Source: Pseudomonas extremorientalis
GTDB taxonomy: Bacteria; Pseudomonadota; Gammaproteobacteria; Pseudomonadales; Pseudomonadaceae
Length of the DNA stretch: 64,000 nucleotides
Direction of reading: 5' to 3'
NCBI RefSeq assembly: GCF_001870465.1
Contig: NZ_MDGK01000015.1
Span: 248,001 to 312,000 of the forward strand
The notes beneath the pieces were generated by a model, which saw only the letters and a list, made by a program, of their open reading frames with translations, ran no database searches and was not told the DNA's origin. Positions 24,249 to 32,124 of the stretch are shown piece by piece (the first letter of the stretch is position 1; each line of letters opens with the position of its first letter). The position numbers and the translations under genes were made by a program.

Positions 24249-24697
24249 TTGCGATTGGCGTATGCGTGCTGGTGGCCGTTGTCTGGCAGGTGCAGGCGTG
24301 GCGGTACGGGGCACAGATTGAACGCTTGTCGGCCGCACAGACCCAGAAAGCCCTGCATCTACAGCAGGCCGAACAAGACAGACGGCTGGCCCTTGAGCAA
24401 CAGCTCAGTGCCATCGACCAACAACATGCCCGGGAGTTGAGCGATGCCCAACGTACTCAAGCCGCTTTGCGTGACCGCCTGGCTACTGCTGATGTGCGGC
24501 TGTCAGTCCTTCTCGACGCTTCCAGTGGCTGCCCAATGCCGGCCGCCACCGCCGCCGGCAGCGTGGTTCATGCAGCCCCGCGAGCCCGACTTGACCCAGC
24601 GCATGCTCAGCGAATTCTCCGCATCACCGACGACGGCGACAGCGCCCTGATTGCCTTGCGTGCCTGCCAGGCGTATGTGCGAGCCGTCGCCCGTTAG
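24236..24697 (+). CDS. Rz-like inner-membrane spanin
   Basis: A 153-residue protein with one N-terminal membrane anchor (FLVAIGVCVLVAVVWQV, residues ~2-18) and a long periplasmic coiled coil (about 30-90). It resembles phage Rz i-spanins, which together with Rz1 fuse inner and outer membranes in the last step of lysis. The ATG at 24236 lies inside the endolysin gene. The Rz1 gene is embedded in its second half in the +1 frame. Confidence 0.85.
   Translation: MRFLVAIGVCVLVAVVWQVQAWRYGAQIERLSAAQTQKALHLQQAEQDRRLALEQQLSAIDQQHARELSDAQRTQAALRDRLATADVRLSVLLDASSGCPMPAATAAGSVVHAAPRARLDPAHAQRILRITDDGDSALIALRACQAYVRAVAR
24444..24650 (+). CDS. Rz1-like outer-membrane spanin lipoprotein (embedded gene)
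   Basis: A 68-residue reading frame lies entirely inside the Rz-like gene in the +1 frame. It has a lipoprotein signal (short basic start, AWLLLMCGC lipobox with acylated Cys at about 18), then a Pro-rich stretch (CRPPPPPAAW), as in lambda Rz1. GGGAG lies seven bases before its ATG. Such embedded o-spanins are known in phages and easily missed by gene finders. The pair of features (signal with lipobox, proline run) makes chance occurrence unlikely. Confidence 0.82.
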   Translation: MPNVLKPLCVTAWLLLMCGCQSFSTLPVAAQCRPPPPPAAWFMQPREPDLTQRMLSEFSASPTTATAP

Positions 24698-24703
24698 TGT
24701 CTT

Positions 24704-24737
24704 GAGACAGTCCGTCACTTGCGTGTGAGATTGTCTC
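24704..24737. other. inverted repeat between tailocin and cinA
   Basis: GAGACA and TGTCTC pair around an inner TCAC/GTGA stem. It has no T-run, so it is a weak terminator or a regulatory site for the cinA-type gene. Nothing firmer can be said. Confidence 0.3.
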
Positions 24738-24778
24738 CTGTAGGGTAGGCGAACCCCCGCCCACGACTGGAGACGACC

Positions 24779-25279
24779 GTGAAGGAAATCACTCAACTGG
24801 CTGCCGAACTGGGCCGCCGCCTGCAGGTGCTCAACGCCCATGTCACCACGGCCGAGTCCTGCACCGGCGGCGGTATCGCGGAGGCCATCACGCGAATTCC
24901 GGGCAGCTCAGCCTGGTTCGAGGCGGGCTATGTCACCTATTCCAATCGGCAGAAGACCCGGCAATTGAATGTGCCGGAGACATTGTTTGCAAAAGTCGGG
25001 GCGGTCAGCCAGGAAGTGGTGGAAGCAATGGTCCGTGGCGCCCAGGAAAAAAGCCTGGCGCGGTTTGCTGTCGCCGTCAGTGGCGTGGCAGGGCCGGACG
25101 GTGGTTCGCCAGACAAACCGGTCGGCACCGTATGGCTGGCGTTTGGCGTGGGCGAAGAGATCACGGCCGAGCTTGAGCACTTCACCGGCAACCGCGATGA
25201 GGTTCGCCGACAAACGGTTAAGGCCGCGCTAGAGGGCTTGTTGCGACGAGCTGCAGCAGAAATAGAAAATCAGGGGTAG
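24779..25279 (+). CDS. pncC: CinA C-terminal-type nicotinamide-nucleotide amidase (PncC)
   Basis: A 166-residue stand-alone CinA C-terminal domain that deamidates NMN to nicotinate mononucleotide in pyridine nucleotide recycling. Signature sequences: TTAESCTGGGIAEAIT, YVTYSNRQKTRQL, VSGVAGPDGGSPDKPVGTVW. The start is GTG with GGAG nearby; no better ATG exists. The cinA-recA-recX order is widely conserved. It marks the right edge of the tailocin insertion. Confidence 0.95.
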   Translation: MKEITQLAAELGRRLQVLNAHVTTAESCTGGGIAEAITRIPGSSAWFEAGYVTYSNRQKTRQLNVPETLFAKVGAVSQEVVEAMVRGAQEKSLARFAVAVSGVAGPDGGSPDKPVGTVWLAFGVGEEITAELEHFTGNRDEVRRQTVKAALEGLLRRAAAEIENQG

Positions 25280-25306
25280 GCGATCCCGGATCTTTGTGGA
25301 ACAATA

Positions 25307-25322
25307 CTGTCTACTTATACAG
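25307..25322. promoter_or_regulatory. LexA (SOS) box of recA
   Basis: CTGT-CTACTTAT-ACAG is a perfect CTGT-N8-ACAG SOS box, 42 bases before the recA start. It overlaps a candidate -10 (TATACA) paired with TTGTGG upstream, so LexA would block recA transcription. Confidence 0.92.
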
Positions 25323-25363
25323 GTGTTGGCCGACCAGGCCTTATTGATTACGTGAGGACTTTA

Positions 25364-26422
25364 ATGGACGACAACAAGAAGAAAGCCTTGGCTGCGGCCC
25401 TGGGTCAGATCGAACGTCAATTCGGCAAGGGTGCCGTAATGCGTATGGGCGATCACGACCGTCAGGCGATCCCGGCTATTTCCACTGGCTCTCTGGGTCT
25501 GGACATCGCACTCGGCATTGGCGGCCTGCCAAAAGGCCGTATCGTTGAAATCTACGGTCCTGAATCTTCCGGTAAAACCACCCTGACCCTGTCGGTGATT
25601 GCCCAGGCACAGAAAATGGGCGCCACCTGCGCGTTCGTCGATGCCGAGCACGCCCTGGATCCTGAATACGCCGGCAAGCTGGGCGTCAACGTCGACGACC
25701 TGCTGGTCTCCCAGCCGGACACCGGTGAGCAGGCCCTGGAAATCACCGACATGCTGGTACGCTCCAACGCCATCGACGTGATCGTGGTCGACTCCGTGGC
25801 CGCCCTGGTGCCCAAGGCTGAAATCGAAGGCGAGATGGGTGACATGCACGTGGGCCTGCAAGCCCGTCTGATGTCCCAGGCGCTGCGTAAAATCACCGGT
25901 AACATCAAGAATGCCAACTGCCTGGTGATCTTCATCAACCAGATCCGCATGAAGATCGGCGTGATGTTCGGCAGCCCGGAAACCACCACCGGTGGTAACG
26001 CACTGAAGTTCTACGCTTCGGTCCGTCTGGACATCCGCCGTACCGGCGCGGTGAAAGAAGGTGACGAGGTTGTGGGTAGCGAAACCCGCGTCAAAGTCGT
26101 GAAGAACAAAGTGGCTCCGCCTTTCCGTCAGGCTGAGTTCCAGATTCTCTACGGCAAGGGTATTTACCTGAACGGCGAGATGATCGACTTGGGCGTACTG
26201 CACGGTTTTGTCGAGAAATCCGGTGCCTGGTATGCCTACAACGGCAGCAAGATCGGCCAAGGCAAGGCCAACTCGGCCAAGTTCCTGGCGGATAACCCGG
26301 ACATCGCCGCCACGCTTGAAAAGCAGATTCGCGACAAGCTGCTGACCGCAGCGCCAGACGTGAAAGCTGCCGCCAACCGCGAGCCGGTTGAAGAAGTGGA
26401 AGAAGCTGACACTGACATCTGA
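25364..26422 (+). CDS. recA: recombinase RecA
   Basis: A 352-residue RecA with the Walker A motif GPESSGKT at residues 65-72, the [14 protein letters not shown] and [18 protein letters not shown] core motifs, and the acidic C-terminus typical of the family. It catalyses strand exchange and, when activated on ssDNA, stimulates self-cleavage of LexA and of phage-type repressors such as the one at 11594. The ATG at 25364 begins [15 protein letters not shown]. Upstream is an SOS box; recX follows after eight bases. Confidence 0.99.
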   Translation: MDDNKKKALAAALGQIERQFGKGAVMRMGDHDRQAIPAISTGSLGLDIALGIGGLPKGRIVEIYGPESSGKTTLTLSVIAQAQKMGATCAFVDAEHALDPEYAGKLGVNVDDLLVSQPDTGEQALEITDMLVRSNAIDVIVVDSVAALVPKAEIEGEMGDMHVGLQARLMSQALRKITGNIKNANCLVIFINQIRMKIGVMFGSPETTTGGNALKFYASVRLDIRRTGAVKEGDEVVGSETRVKVVKNKVAPPFRQAEFQILYGKGIYLNGEMIDLGVLHGFVEKSGAWYAYNGSKIGQGKANSAKFLADNPDIAATLEKQIRDKLLTAAPDVKAAANREPVEEVEEADTDI

Positions 26423-26430
26423 AGCAAACG

Positions 26431-26898
26431 ATGACCGTTGTACTGGATACAATCGTCGCCGTTCGGCGCACCGCAATGGACCTGCTTGCTCGCCGCGAGC
26501 ATGGTCGAGTCGAGCTGACGCGTAAACTGCGTCAGCGCGGCGCGGAGCCCGAGATGATCGAAACCGCCCTCGACCGCTTGACGGAAGAGGGGCTGCTTTC
26601 CGAATCCCGTTACCTTGAAAGCTTTGTTTCCTACCGGGCGCGTTCTGGTTACGGCCCGGCACGCATTCGTGAAGAACTGAGCCAGCGTGGCCTGCAACGA
26701 GCAGATATCGACCTTGCGCTACGGGAGTGCGGCATCAGTTGGCAGGCGCAGTTGGAAGACACCTGGCGACGCAAGTTCGCGGGCCATCTTCCGATTGATG
26801 CCAGGGAGCGTGCGAAACAGGGGCGCTTCCTGAGTTATCGCGGGTTTTCGATGGAAATGATCAGCCGCTTGTTGAGTGGTCGGGATATGGACGACTGA
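26431..26898 (+). CDS. recX: RecA modulator RecX
   Basis: A 155-residue all-helical protein with RecX repeats ([52 protein letters not shown]). It inhibits RecA filament extension and is made by read-through from recA. It starts eight bases after the recA stop without a strong ribosome site of its own, in keeping with low expression. Confidence 0.95.
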   Translation: MTVVLDTIVAVRRTAMDLLARREHGRVELTRKLRQRGAEPEMIETALDRLTEEGLLSESRYLESFVSYRARSGYGPARIREELSQRGLQRADIDLALRECGISWQAQLEDTWRRKFAGHLPIDARERAKQGRFLSYRGFSMEMISRLLSGRDMDD

Positions 26899-26950
26899 AC
26901 ACCTTGCTGTGCTGGCCGCATTGATGAGCAGACTTCTATGGCGAGCTGGC

Positions 26951-26995
26951 TTGTTGTAGTGAGCGGGTTTGTTGTGGCGAGCGGGCTTGCCCCGC
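26951..26995. repeat. REP element, partly duplicated (GTGGCGAGCGGGCTTGCC family)
   Basis: A full REP core (GTTGTGGCGAGCGGGCTTGC from 26971) is preceded by a partial, diverged copy (TTGTTGTAGTGAGCGGG at 26951). It is downstream of recX and related to the palindrome at 3401. Confidence 0.7.
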
Positions 26996-27051
26996 GTTGG
27001 GCTGCGCAGCAGCCCCAAATGCCTCGCCTCCACTCCACCTGAAACACCACC

Positions 27052-27089
27052 AAAAAGACCCACTATGAAAATAGTGGGTCTTTTTTTTT
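27052..27089. terminator. bidirectional terminator between recX and the LOG-family gene
   Basis: A perfect 15-bp stem (AAAAAGACCCACTAT / ATAGTGGGTCTTTTT) with a GAAA loop and flanking A/T runs, serving converging genes on both strands. Confidence 0.96.
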
Positions 27090-27101
27090 GCCCTCAAAAA
27101 A

Positions 27102-28214
27102 TCAAGCCGGCTCCGGCGTAACCCGCTGCTGCGCCTTCCCCTGAGCCTGCGCCCAGTTCTCCGGCAGGTTGATGTAATCCACCAACTCCCGCAGCCGGCC
27201 CTGATCGCGGCCATTGAAGTTGAACACCAGCCGCGTCAAATGGCTGAACCGTGGCTCATCATGTTCCTCGCCGGTGTATGCGAGCTGTTGAAACTCTCCG
27301 CTCAACCGCAGGCTGGCAAATTCAGTCTGCAAATGGGCCAATGCCCCATCGCTGAGAGGGTGATGCATGCGCACCACAAACTCACGCTTCAACCAGCGGG
27401 TGGAGTGGAAGTTGGCATAAAACTGGTTGATCTCTTCCACGGCCTCTTCGGCGCTGTACACCAGGCGTATCAGCTTGAGATCGGTAGGCAGGATGTAGCG
27501 GTTGGCTTCCAACTGACTGCGGATAAAGTCCAGGGCGCCTTGCCAGAACCCGCCGCCGGGCGCGTCCAGCAACACCACCGGCACCAATGGGCTCTTGCCA
27601 GTCTGGATCAGGGTCAGTACTTCCAGCGCTTCATCCAGGGTGCCGAAACCGCCTGGGCACAGTACCAGCGCATCGGCCTCCTTGACGAAGAACAGCTTGC
27701 GGGTAAAGAAGAAGTGGAAGGACAGCAGGTTCTCGGTGCCATCAATGGTCGGGTTGGCATGCTGTTCAAACGGCAGGGTGATGTTGAACCCCAGGCTGTG
27801 TTCCAGGCCCGCGCCTTCGTGGGCCGCCGCCATGATGCCGCCGCCACCGCCGGTGATCACCATCAAGTCAGAGCGTGCCAGCGCAGCGCCGACTTCGCGG
27901 GCCAGGGCGTACAGCGGGCTTTCCACCGGAGTACGGGCCGAGCCGAATACCGTCACTTTGCGGCGGCCCTTGAACTGTTCGAGCACGCGAAAGGCATTGT
28001 CCAGTTCACGGATGGCTTGCAGAGTGATCTTGGCGTTCCAGCGATTGCGGTCGTCCTGGGCCATGCGCAGCACGGTGAGGATCATGTCGCGATACAGGGG
28101 AATATTCGGACTGTTGGGAGCGATCAGCTGGAGTTGAGCGTCGACCTGCTGCGTGAGGTCAGCACCGTTTTCTTCAAAGTGCCGAAGCAGGCGCTCATTC
28201 GGTTCGTAAGGCAT
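27102..28214 (-). CDS. LOG-family protein (Rossmann-like nucleotide hydrolase family)
   Basis: A 370-residue protein with the LOG/TIGR00730 core: FGSARTP near residue 93, ITGGGGGIM, and the diagnostic PGGFGTLDEALEV motif. The family includes cytokinin riboside 5'-monophosphate phosphoribohydrolases and the E. coli nucleotide hydrolase PpnN; with its long flanking helices this version is of the larger bacterial type. The exact substrate cannot be read from the sequence. AGGAGAAG precedes the ATG. The 5' leader can form two hairpins (28267-28320). Confidence 0.85.
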   Translation of the reverse strand: MPYEPNERLLRHFEENGADLTQQVDAQLQLIAPNSPNIPLYRDMILTVLRMAQDDRNRWNAKITLQAIRELDNAFRVLEQFKGRRKVTVFGSARTPVESPLYALAREVGAALARSDLMVITGGGGGIMAAAHEGAGLEHSLGFNITLPFEQHANPTIDGTENLLSFHFFFTRKLFFVKEADALVLCPGGFGTLDEALEVLTLIQTGKSPLVPVVLLDAPGGGFWQGALDFIRSQLEANRYILPTDLKLIRLVYSAEEAVEEINQFYANFHSTRWLKREFVVRMHHPLSDGALAHLQTEFASLRLSGEFQQLAYTGEEHDEPRFSHLTRLVFNFNGRDQGRLRELVDYINLPENWAQAQGKAQQRVTPEPA

Positions 28215-28266
28215 TCAACTTCTCCTTATTGCAGGGCCCGGGTGGCCGACGAGCCGTTCGCCGGAG

Positions 28267-28320
28267 GCGACGACACTGCATGTGTCGTTGCTTGCCGCAG
28301 GGGGCAACCTTCTTTTGCCC
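28267..28320 (-). other. structured 5' leader of the LOG-family gene
   Basis: Two hairpins on the minus strand within ~105 bases of the start: GGGCAA/TTGCCC (28302-28320) and GCAACGACAC/GTGTCGTCGC (28267-28291, 10 bp with one G-U). They might act in attenuation or message stability. No known riboswitch is recognised. Confidence 0.35.
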
Positions 28321-28504
28321 TGAAAATATTACAGAACAGCGTGAAAAGTGCTGTGAATGAATGGTCGGGATGACTTGATCATGGGCCGCAAAACCCTTGG
28401 CTGGCAACCGCTTATTGGTCACTTATCAGGGAGTTTAGCCGTTGGCAGGACGTTGAAGCGGGGGAGTACGCGCCACCGGACGGCAGCGCGCGAAGGTCAC
28501 GCTG

Positions 28505-28945
28505 TTACTTTTTCTTCTTTGCCGCCGCCGGTGCCGGGCAATCCGCTTCGATGAATTTCACCGAGGCCACAGGACGGTTGGTCTTGTTCTCGGTGATTTC
28601 GTAACGCATCACTGCGCCCTTGGCCATCAGCTCGCGGTAGCCCTTGTTCAGGCACACGCTCTGGCCCAGCTGGAAATACACCGCCTTGGGGTTGGCGCGC
28701 ATTTGTTCGGCGCGGTCAGGCAGGACGCTCAGGTGATCGATCAGTTGCATGCCTTCCACGGTGTAGGCCACTTCCAGGGTTTTTTCGTCGATTTCCCGGG
28801 GCAGGTCCTTGTTGCTTTCGGCCGCGACGCTTTGCAGCTTCCGGTTCATTTGGGCCTCCAGCAGCGAGGCCGCCTGGGCGCACACGGGCAATACCAGCGC
28901 GAGGGCGACGGATGGGGCGACAAGACGCAGCATGGAACGCAGCAT
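28505..28945 (-). CDS. PA3611-like secreted/periplasmic protein
   Basis: A 146-residue protein with a cleavable signal peptide (hydrophobic core APSVALALVLPV, cleavage after AQA near residue 25). The mature part has two Cys (SVCLNKGY and EADCPA) likely to form a disulphide, and a Lys-rich end. It resembles PA3611, described as a quorum-sensing-regulated virulence factor of unknown biochemical role, and the synteny with recX supports this. AGGAG lies seven bases before the ATG. Confidence 0.65.
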   Translation of the reverse strand: MLRSMLRLVAPSVALALVLPVCAQAASLLEAQMNRKLQSVAAESNKDLPREIDEKTLEVAYTVEGMQLIDHLSVLPDRAEQMRANPKAVYFQLGQSVCLNKGYRELMAKGAVMRYEITENKTNRPVASVKFIEADCPAPAAAKKKK

Positions 28946-29124
28946 GAAACTCTCCTGATTCGGTTACTGGTGCATAGACCAGCCACTGCGCTGTGCGTTC
29001 AGTGGCGCGCAATTATAGGTGAGCCGTTGCCACTACAGCCAGGCGTATCGCTGGTAAACTGCGGCCACTTCCGCCTTCCACGAGTTTTCACCGTGTCGAT
29101 TTACCCGTCCCTACGGCACAGCCG

Positions 29125-29844
29125 ATGAGCCACGCCGTTTCCCGCCTGCGCACCCAGCGCCTGGCCCGTGCTGTGCGGCCGTTCCTCAATCGTGGCTCGC
29201 GTGCCGAACGCTGCCCTGGCTGCCGAGTCATCCCCGAATACTGCCTATGCGCCTGGCGGCCCAAGGTCGAAGCGCGCTCCGCCATGTGCCTGCTGATGCA
29301 TGACGTTGAGCCGATGAAACCCAGCAACACCGGTTGGTTGATTGCCGATGTCATCCAGGACACCACGGCATTCGCCTGGTCGCGCACTGAGGTCGACCCT
29401 GAACTGCTCACCTTGCTGGCCGATCCGCATTGGCAGCCCTATATCGTGTTCCCCGGCGAATTCGTCGTGCCCGAGCGCGTTGTGAGTGAAGTGAAGGTGG
29501 AGGAGGGCAAGCGCCCGCTGTTCATCCTGTTGGACGGCACCTGGAGTGAAGCGCGCAAGATGTTCCGCAAAAGCCCCTACCTGGAGCATTTGCCGGTACT
29601 CAGCCTGGCGCCGGAACAACTGTCGCGCTACAAATTGCGCCGCTCCAAGCGCGACGACCATTTCTGTACCGCTGAAGTCGCTGCCCTGTGCCTTGAGTTG
29701 GCCGATGATCTGGCAGCCAGTGAAGTCCTGGACGCCTATCTGGATGTCTTCAGCACCCATTACCTGGCCGCCAAGTTCCAGATGCCGCTGGATCCTGCGG
29801 ACACTGTGCATACGCGCCTTGCGCCCTATATTCCGACGGCATAA
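29125..29844 (+). CDS. tapT: DTW-domain tRNA-uridine aminocarboxypropyltransferase (TapT/YfiP)
   Basis: A 239-residue DTW-domain protein. The DTW-type motif is DGTWSEARKM; SKRDDHFCTAEVAAL is the conserved second region. An N-terminal zinc site is formed by Cys30, Cys33, Cys40 and Cys42 (CPGCRVIPEYCLC). E. coli TapT adds the acp group to U47 of several tRNAs from SAM. The start is supported by the onset of conserved residues, not by the ribosome site, which is weak. Confidence 0.85.
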   Translation: MSHAVSRLRTQRLARAVRPFLNRGSRAERCPGCRVIPEYCLCAWRPKVEARSAMCLLMHDVEPMKPSNTGWLIADVIQDTTAFAWSRTEVDPELLTLLADPHWQPYIVFPGEFVVPERVVSEVKVEEGKRPLFILLDGTWSEARKMFRKSPYLEHLPVLSLAPEQLSRYKLRRSKRDDHFCTAEVAALCLELADDLAASEVLDAYLDVFSTHYLAAKFQMPLDPADTVHTRLAPYIPTA

Positions 29845-29982
29845 CCAGACGACGTTTGCATGATGGCACCACGCACCCGCAACCCGCTAAAATGCCCACG
29901 GGCGTAGTGCTTGACCCTCCAGGCTACGCTGGGCATGCTGGGCGCCGATCAGGGCCCCCCTGAAAACAGGATCATTTAATCA

Positions 29983-30633
29983 ATGGCCACATACGAAATC
30001 CTGATAGCCGATGACCACCCGCTGTTTCGCAGTGCGTTGCACCAGGCCGTGACCCTGGGCCTCGGCCCGGACGTGCGCCTGGTTGAAGTGGCCAGCATTG
30101 CCGAGTTAGAAGCCCGCCTCACCGAAAAGTCCGACTGGGACCTGGTGCTGCTCGACCTGAACATGCCGGGCGCCTACGGTTTCTCCGGGCTGGTGCTGTT
30201 GCGCGGCCAATACCCGCAGATCCCCGTAGTGATGGTCTCGGCCCAGGAAGAAGCCGACGTGGTCGTGCGCTCCAAGGAGTTCGGCGCGAGCGGTTTCATT
30301 CCCAAGTCCAGTGCGATGGAAGATATCCAGAAAGCCGTGCGCACAGTGTTGGATGGCGATGTGTCCTGGCCGCCGCAGGCTTTTGAACAAATCAACGTGT
30401 CCGACGAAGCCAAGGCCGCCCGTGATGGCCTTGCCAGCCTGACGCCCCAGCAGTTCCGGGTGCTCACCATGGTCTGCGAAGGCCTGTTGAACAAGCAGAT
30501 TGCCTATGAGCTGAGCGTCTCGGAAGCGACGATCAAGGCGCATGTGACGGCGATTTTCCGCAAGTTGGGCGTACGTACACGCACCCAGGCGGCGCTGCTC
30601 TTGCAACAACTTGAGTCAATTTCGCAGCACTAG
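29983..30633 (+). CDS. erdR: response regulator ErdR
   Basis: A 216-residue REC-LuxR regulator. The receiver has Asp10-Asp11, phospho-acceptor Asp58 (LLDLNMPG) and Lys in FIPKSSAM; the C-terminal HTH reads LTPQQFRVLTMVCEGLLNKQ followed by SVSEATIKAHVTAIFRKLG. Closely resembles ErdR/CrbR of Pseudomonas, which with an MxtR/CrbS-type sensor controls acetate (acsA) and ethanol oxidation genes. The sensor is not in the window. dgkA lies downstream as in P. aeruginosa (PA3604-PA3603), supporting the name. Confidence 0.9.
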   Translation: MATYEILIADDHPLFRSALHQAVTLGLGPDVRLVEVASIAELEARLTEKSDWDLVLLDLNMPGAYGFSGLVLLRGQYPQIPVVMVSAQEEADVVVRSKEFGASGFIPKSSAMEDIQKAVRTVLDGDVSWPPQAFEQINVSDEAKAARDGLASLTPQQFRVLTMVCEGLLNKQIAYELSVSEATIKAHVTAIFRKLGVRTRTQAALLLQQLESISQH

Positions 30634-30708
30634 CTTGTTACCGATTCACGCTTTTTTGACTTTGCGTGATCTAGTTTCCCCACTTCTTTGGTTCAGTTGC
30701 CTACATCT

Positions 30709-31071
30709 ATGTCGCCTTTCAAGGGTCAAACCGGTATCAAACGTATCTTCAATGCTGGGGGATATTCCCTGGATGGTCTGCGCGCGGCGTTCACCGGCGA
30801 GGCGGCGTTCCGCCAGTTGGTGTTGCTCAACGTGATCCTGATCCCGGTGAGCTTCTTCCTGAATGTCAGCCGGGTCGAGCGAGCGTTGTTGATCGCCGTG
30901 TGCCTGCTGGCGTTGATCGTCGAGTTGCTCAACTCAGCGGTAGAGGCGGCGATCGACCGCATCTCCCTGGACCGCCACCCACTGTCGAAAAACGCCAAGG
31001 ACATGGGCAGCGCAGCGCAATTCGTGGCCCTGACCATGATCACCCTGGTGTGGGCCGTCATCCTGATCTGA
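30709..31071 (+). CDS. dgkA: diacylglycerol kinase
   Basis: A 120-residue integral membrane enzyme with three transmembrane helices that phosphorylates diacylglycerol in the inner membrane, recycling lipid left from glucan and LPS modification. The active-site motif ELLNSAVEAAIDRIS and the N-terminal EAAFRQ are present. The ATG at 30709 is used rather than an upstream TTG. It converges with finR, with three bases between the stops. The window also holds opgD, which acts on periplasmic glucans whose modification makes diacylglycerol. Confidence 0.95.
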   Translation: MSPFKGQTGIKRIFNAGGYSLDGLRAAFTGEAAFRQLVLLNVILIPVSFFLNVSRVERALLIAVCLLALIVELLNSAVEAAIDRISLDRHPLSKNAKDMGSAAQFVALTMITLVWAVILI

Positions 31072-31074
31072 GCC

Positions 31075-32001
31075 TCAGGCAATGCTCGGCAGCACGATCT
31101 CGTCGCTGCGCTGAACCCCGGCGGTGAAGGCGCGGCACAACTCCAGGAACTCGCGCATGGCCGAGGTCTGGTACTTCTGTTTATGCCAGATGAAGTAGAA
31201 CTGCCGGGCCAAGTCCAGGTCCGGGGTTTCCACCGGCACCAGGCTGCCGCGGCGAAACGCGTCGCGCAGCGCCAGCCGCGAAATACAGCCAATCCCCAGT
31301 CCTGATTCCACCGCACGCTTGATCGCCTCGGTGTGTTCCAGCTCCAGGCGGATATTCAGCGCGCTGCGGTGATGGCGCATGGCTTGGTCGAAGGTCAAGC
31401 GTGTGCCCGAGCCTTGCTCCCGCAGGATCCACGCCTCGTGGGTCAACTCATCCATGCTCGCCATACCATGCTTGGCCAGGTGATGCTGCGGCGCGCAAAA
31501 CACCACCAGTTCATCTTCCACCCAGGTTTGCACCTCGATATCCGGGTGGCTGCAGTCGCCTTCGATTAGACCCAGGTCAATTTCGTAATGCGCAACCTGG
31601 TGCACGATATGTGCAGTGTTCTGCACATGCAGTTTCACCTGGCTCTCGGGGTGCTGCTGCATGAAGCTGCCGATCAGCAGGGTGGCCAGGTAGTTGCCGA
31701 TGGTCAGGGTGGCGCCGACCGCCAGGGAGCCGAAGCCGGACTTGCCGTTGAGCAGATCCTCGATCTCCTTTGCCTGGTCCAGCAGCGCTACCGCCTGGGG
31801 CAACAGTTGATGACCGAGCGCGTTGAGGCTCAGGCGTTTGCCTGCACGGTCGAACAATTGGCAGCTGGATTGACGCTCCAGCTCGGTAATGGAAGTGCTG
31901 GCGGCGGATTGAGATAAGGCCAGAAGGCCAGCAGCGCGGGAGACGCTTTCCTGCTGGGCGACGGCGACGAAGACTTGCAGTTGACGGAGAGTAAATCGCA
32001 T
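31075..32001 (-). CDS. finR: LysR-type regulator FinR
   Basis: A 308-residue LysR regulator: HTH at residues 1-60 (MRFTLRQLQVFVAVAQQESV; LLALSQSAASTSITELE) and a periplasmic-binding-like effector domain. Divergence from fpr is the arrangement known for FinR, which activates fpr under oxidative and nitrosative stress in P. putida. The frame stays open far upstream, but LysR homology begins exactly at the ATG at 32001. The effector pocket cannot be predicted from sequence. Confidence 0.88.
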   Translation of the reverse strand: MRFTLRQLQVFVAVAQQESVSRAAGLLALSQSAASTSITELERQSSCQLFDRAGKRLSLNALGHQLLPQAVALLDQAKEIEDLLNGKSGFGSLAVGATLTIGNYLATLLIGSFMQQHPESQVKLHVQNTAHIVHQVAHYEIDLGLIEGDCSHPDIEVQTWVEDELVVFCAPQHHLAKHGMASMDELTHEAWILREQGSGTRLTFDQAMRHHRSALNIRLELEHTEAIKRAVESGLGIGCISRLALRDAFRRGSLVPVETPDLDLARQFYFIWHKQKYQTSAMREFLELCRAFTAGVQRSDEIVLPSIA

Positions 32002-32013
32002 ATCGATATAACC

Positions 32014-32026
32014 GATAACCCTTATC
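32014..32026. promoter_or_regulatory. candidate FinR operator in the finR-fpr interval
   Basis: GATAA-CCC-TTATC is a 5-bp inverted repeat 13 bases upstream of finR in the divergent 123-bp control region. The position suits an autoregulatory LysR site. Sequence evidence only. Confidence 0.3.
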
Positions 32027-32124
32027 TTAATAATCCAGTTAACAGATATTGTCGCCGCCATTAGAATGCTGTGCAATTGCGCAACTACATTTGGCGCAGA
32101 CCCATTTCCAGGAGTCCCCCGTAC

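Larger units (their letters stand above)
11594..24697 (+). mobile_element. R-type tailocin (headless P2-like tail) gene cluster
   Basis: A contiguous block between the mutS side and cinA carries repressor, holin, an unknown, spike (V), baseplate (W, J, I), fibre, fibre chaperone, small unknown, sheath, tube, tail chaperone, tape measure, U, X, D, endolysin and spanins, nearly all on the plus strand. The gene order matches the R2 pyocin cluster of P. aeruginosa (PA0614-PA0631). There is no capsid, portal, terminase, integrase or replication gene, so it makes killing particles, not phage. No att repeats were recognised, consistent with long domestication. Confidence 0.93.

Noticed and set aside
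11594..24697. Complete temperate prophage
   Set aside because: No integrase, capsid, portal, terminase or replication gene and no att repeats were found; the cluster fits a tailocin.
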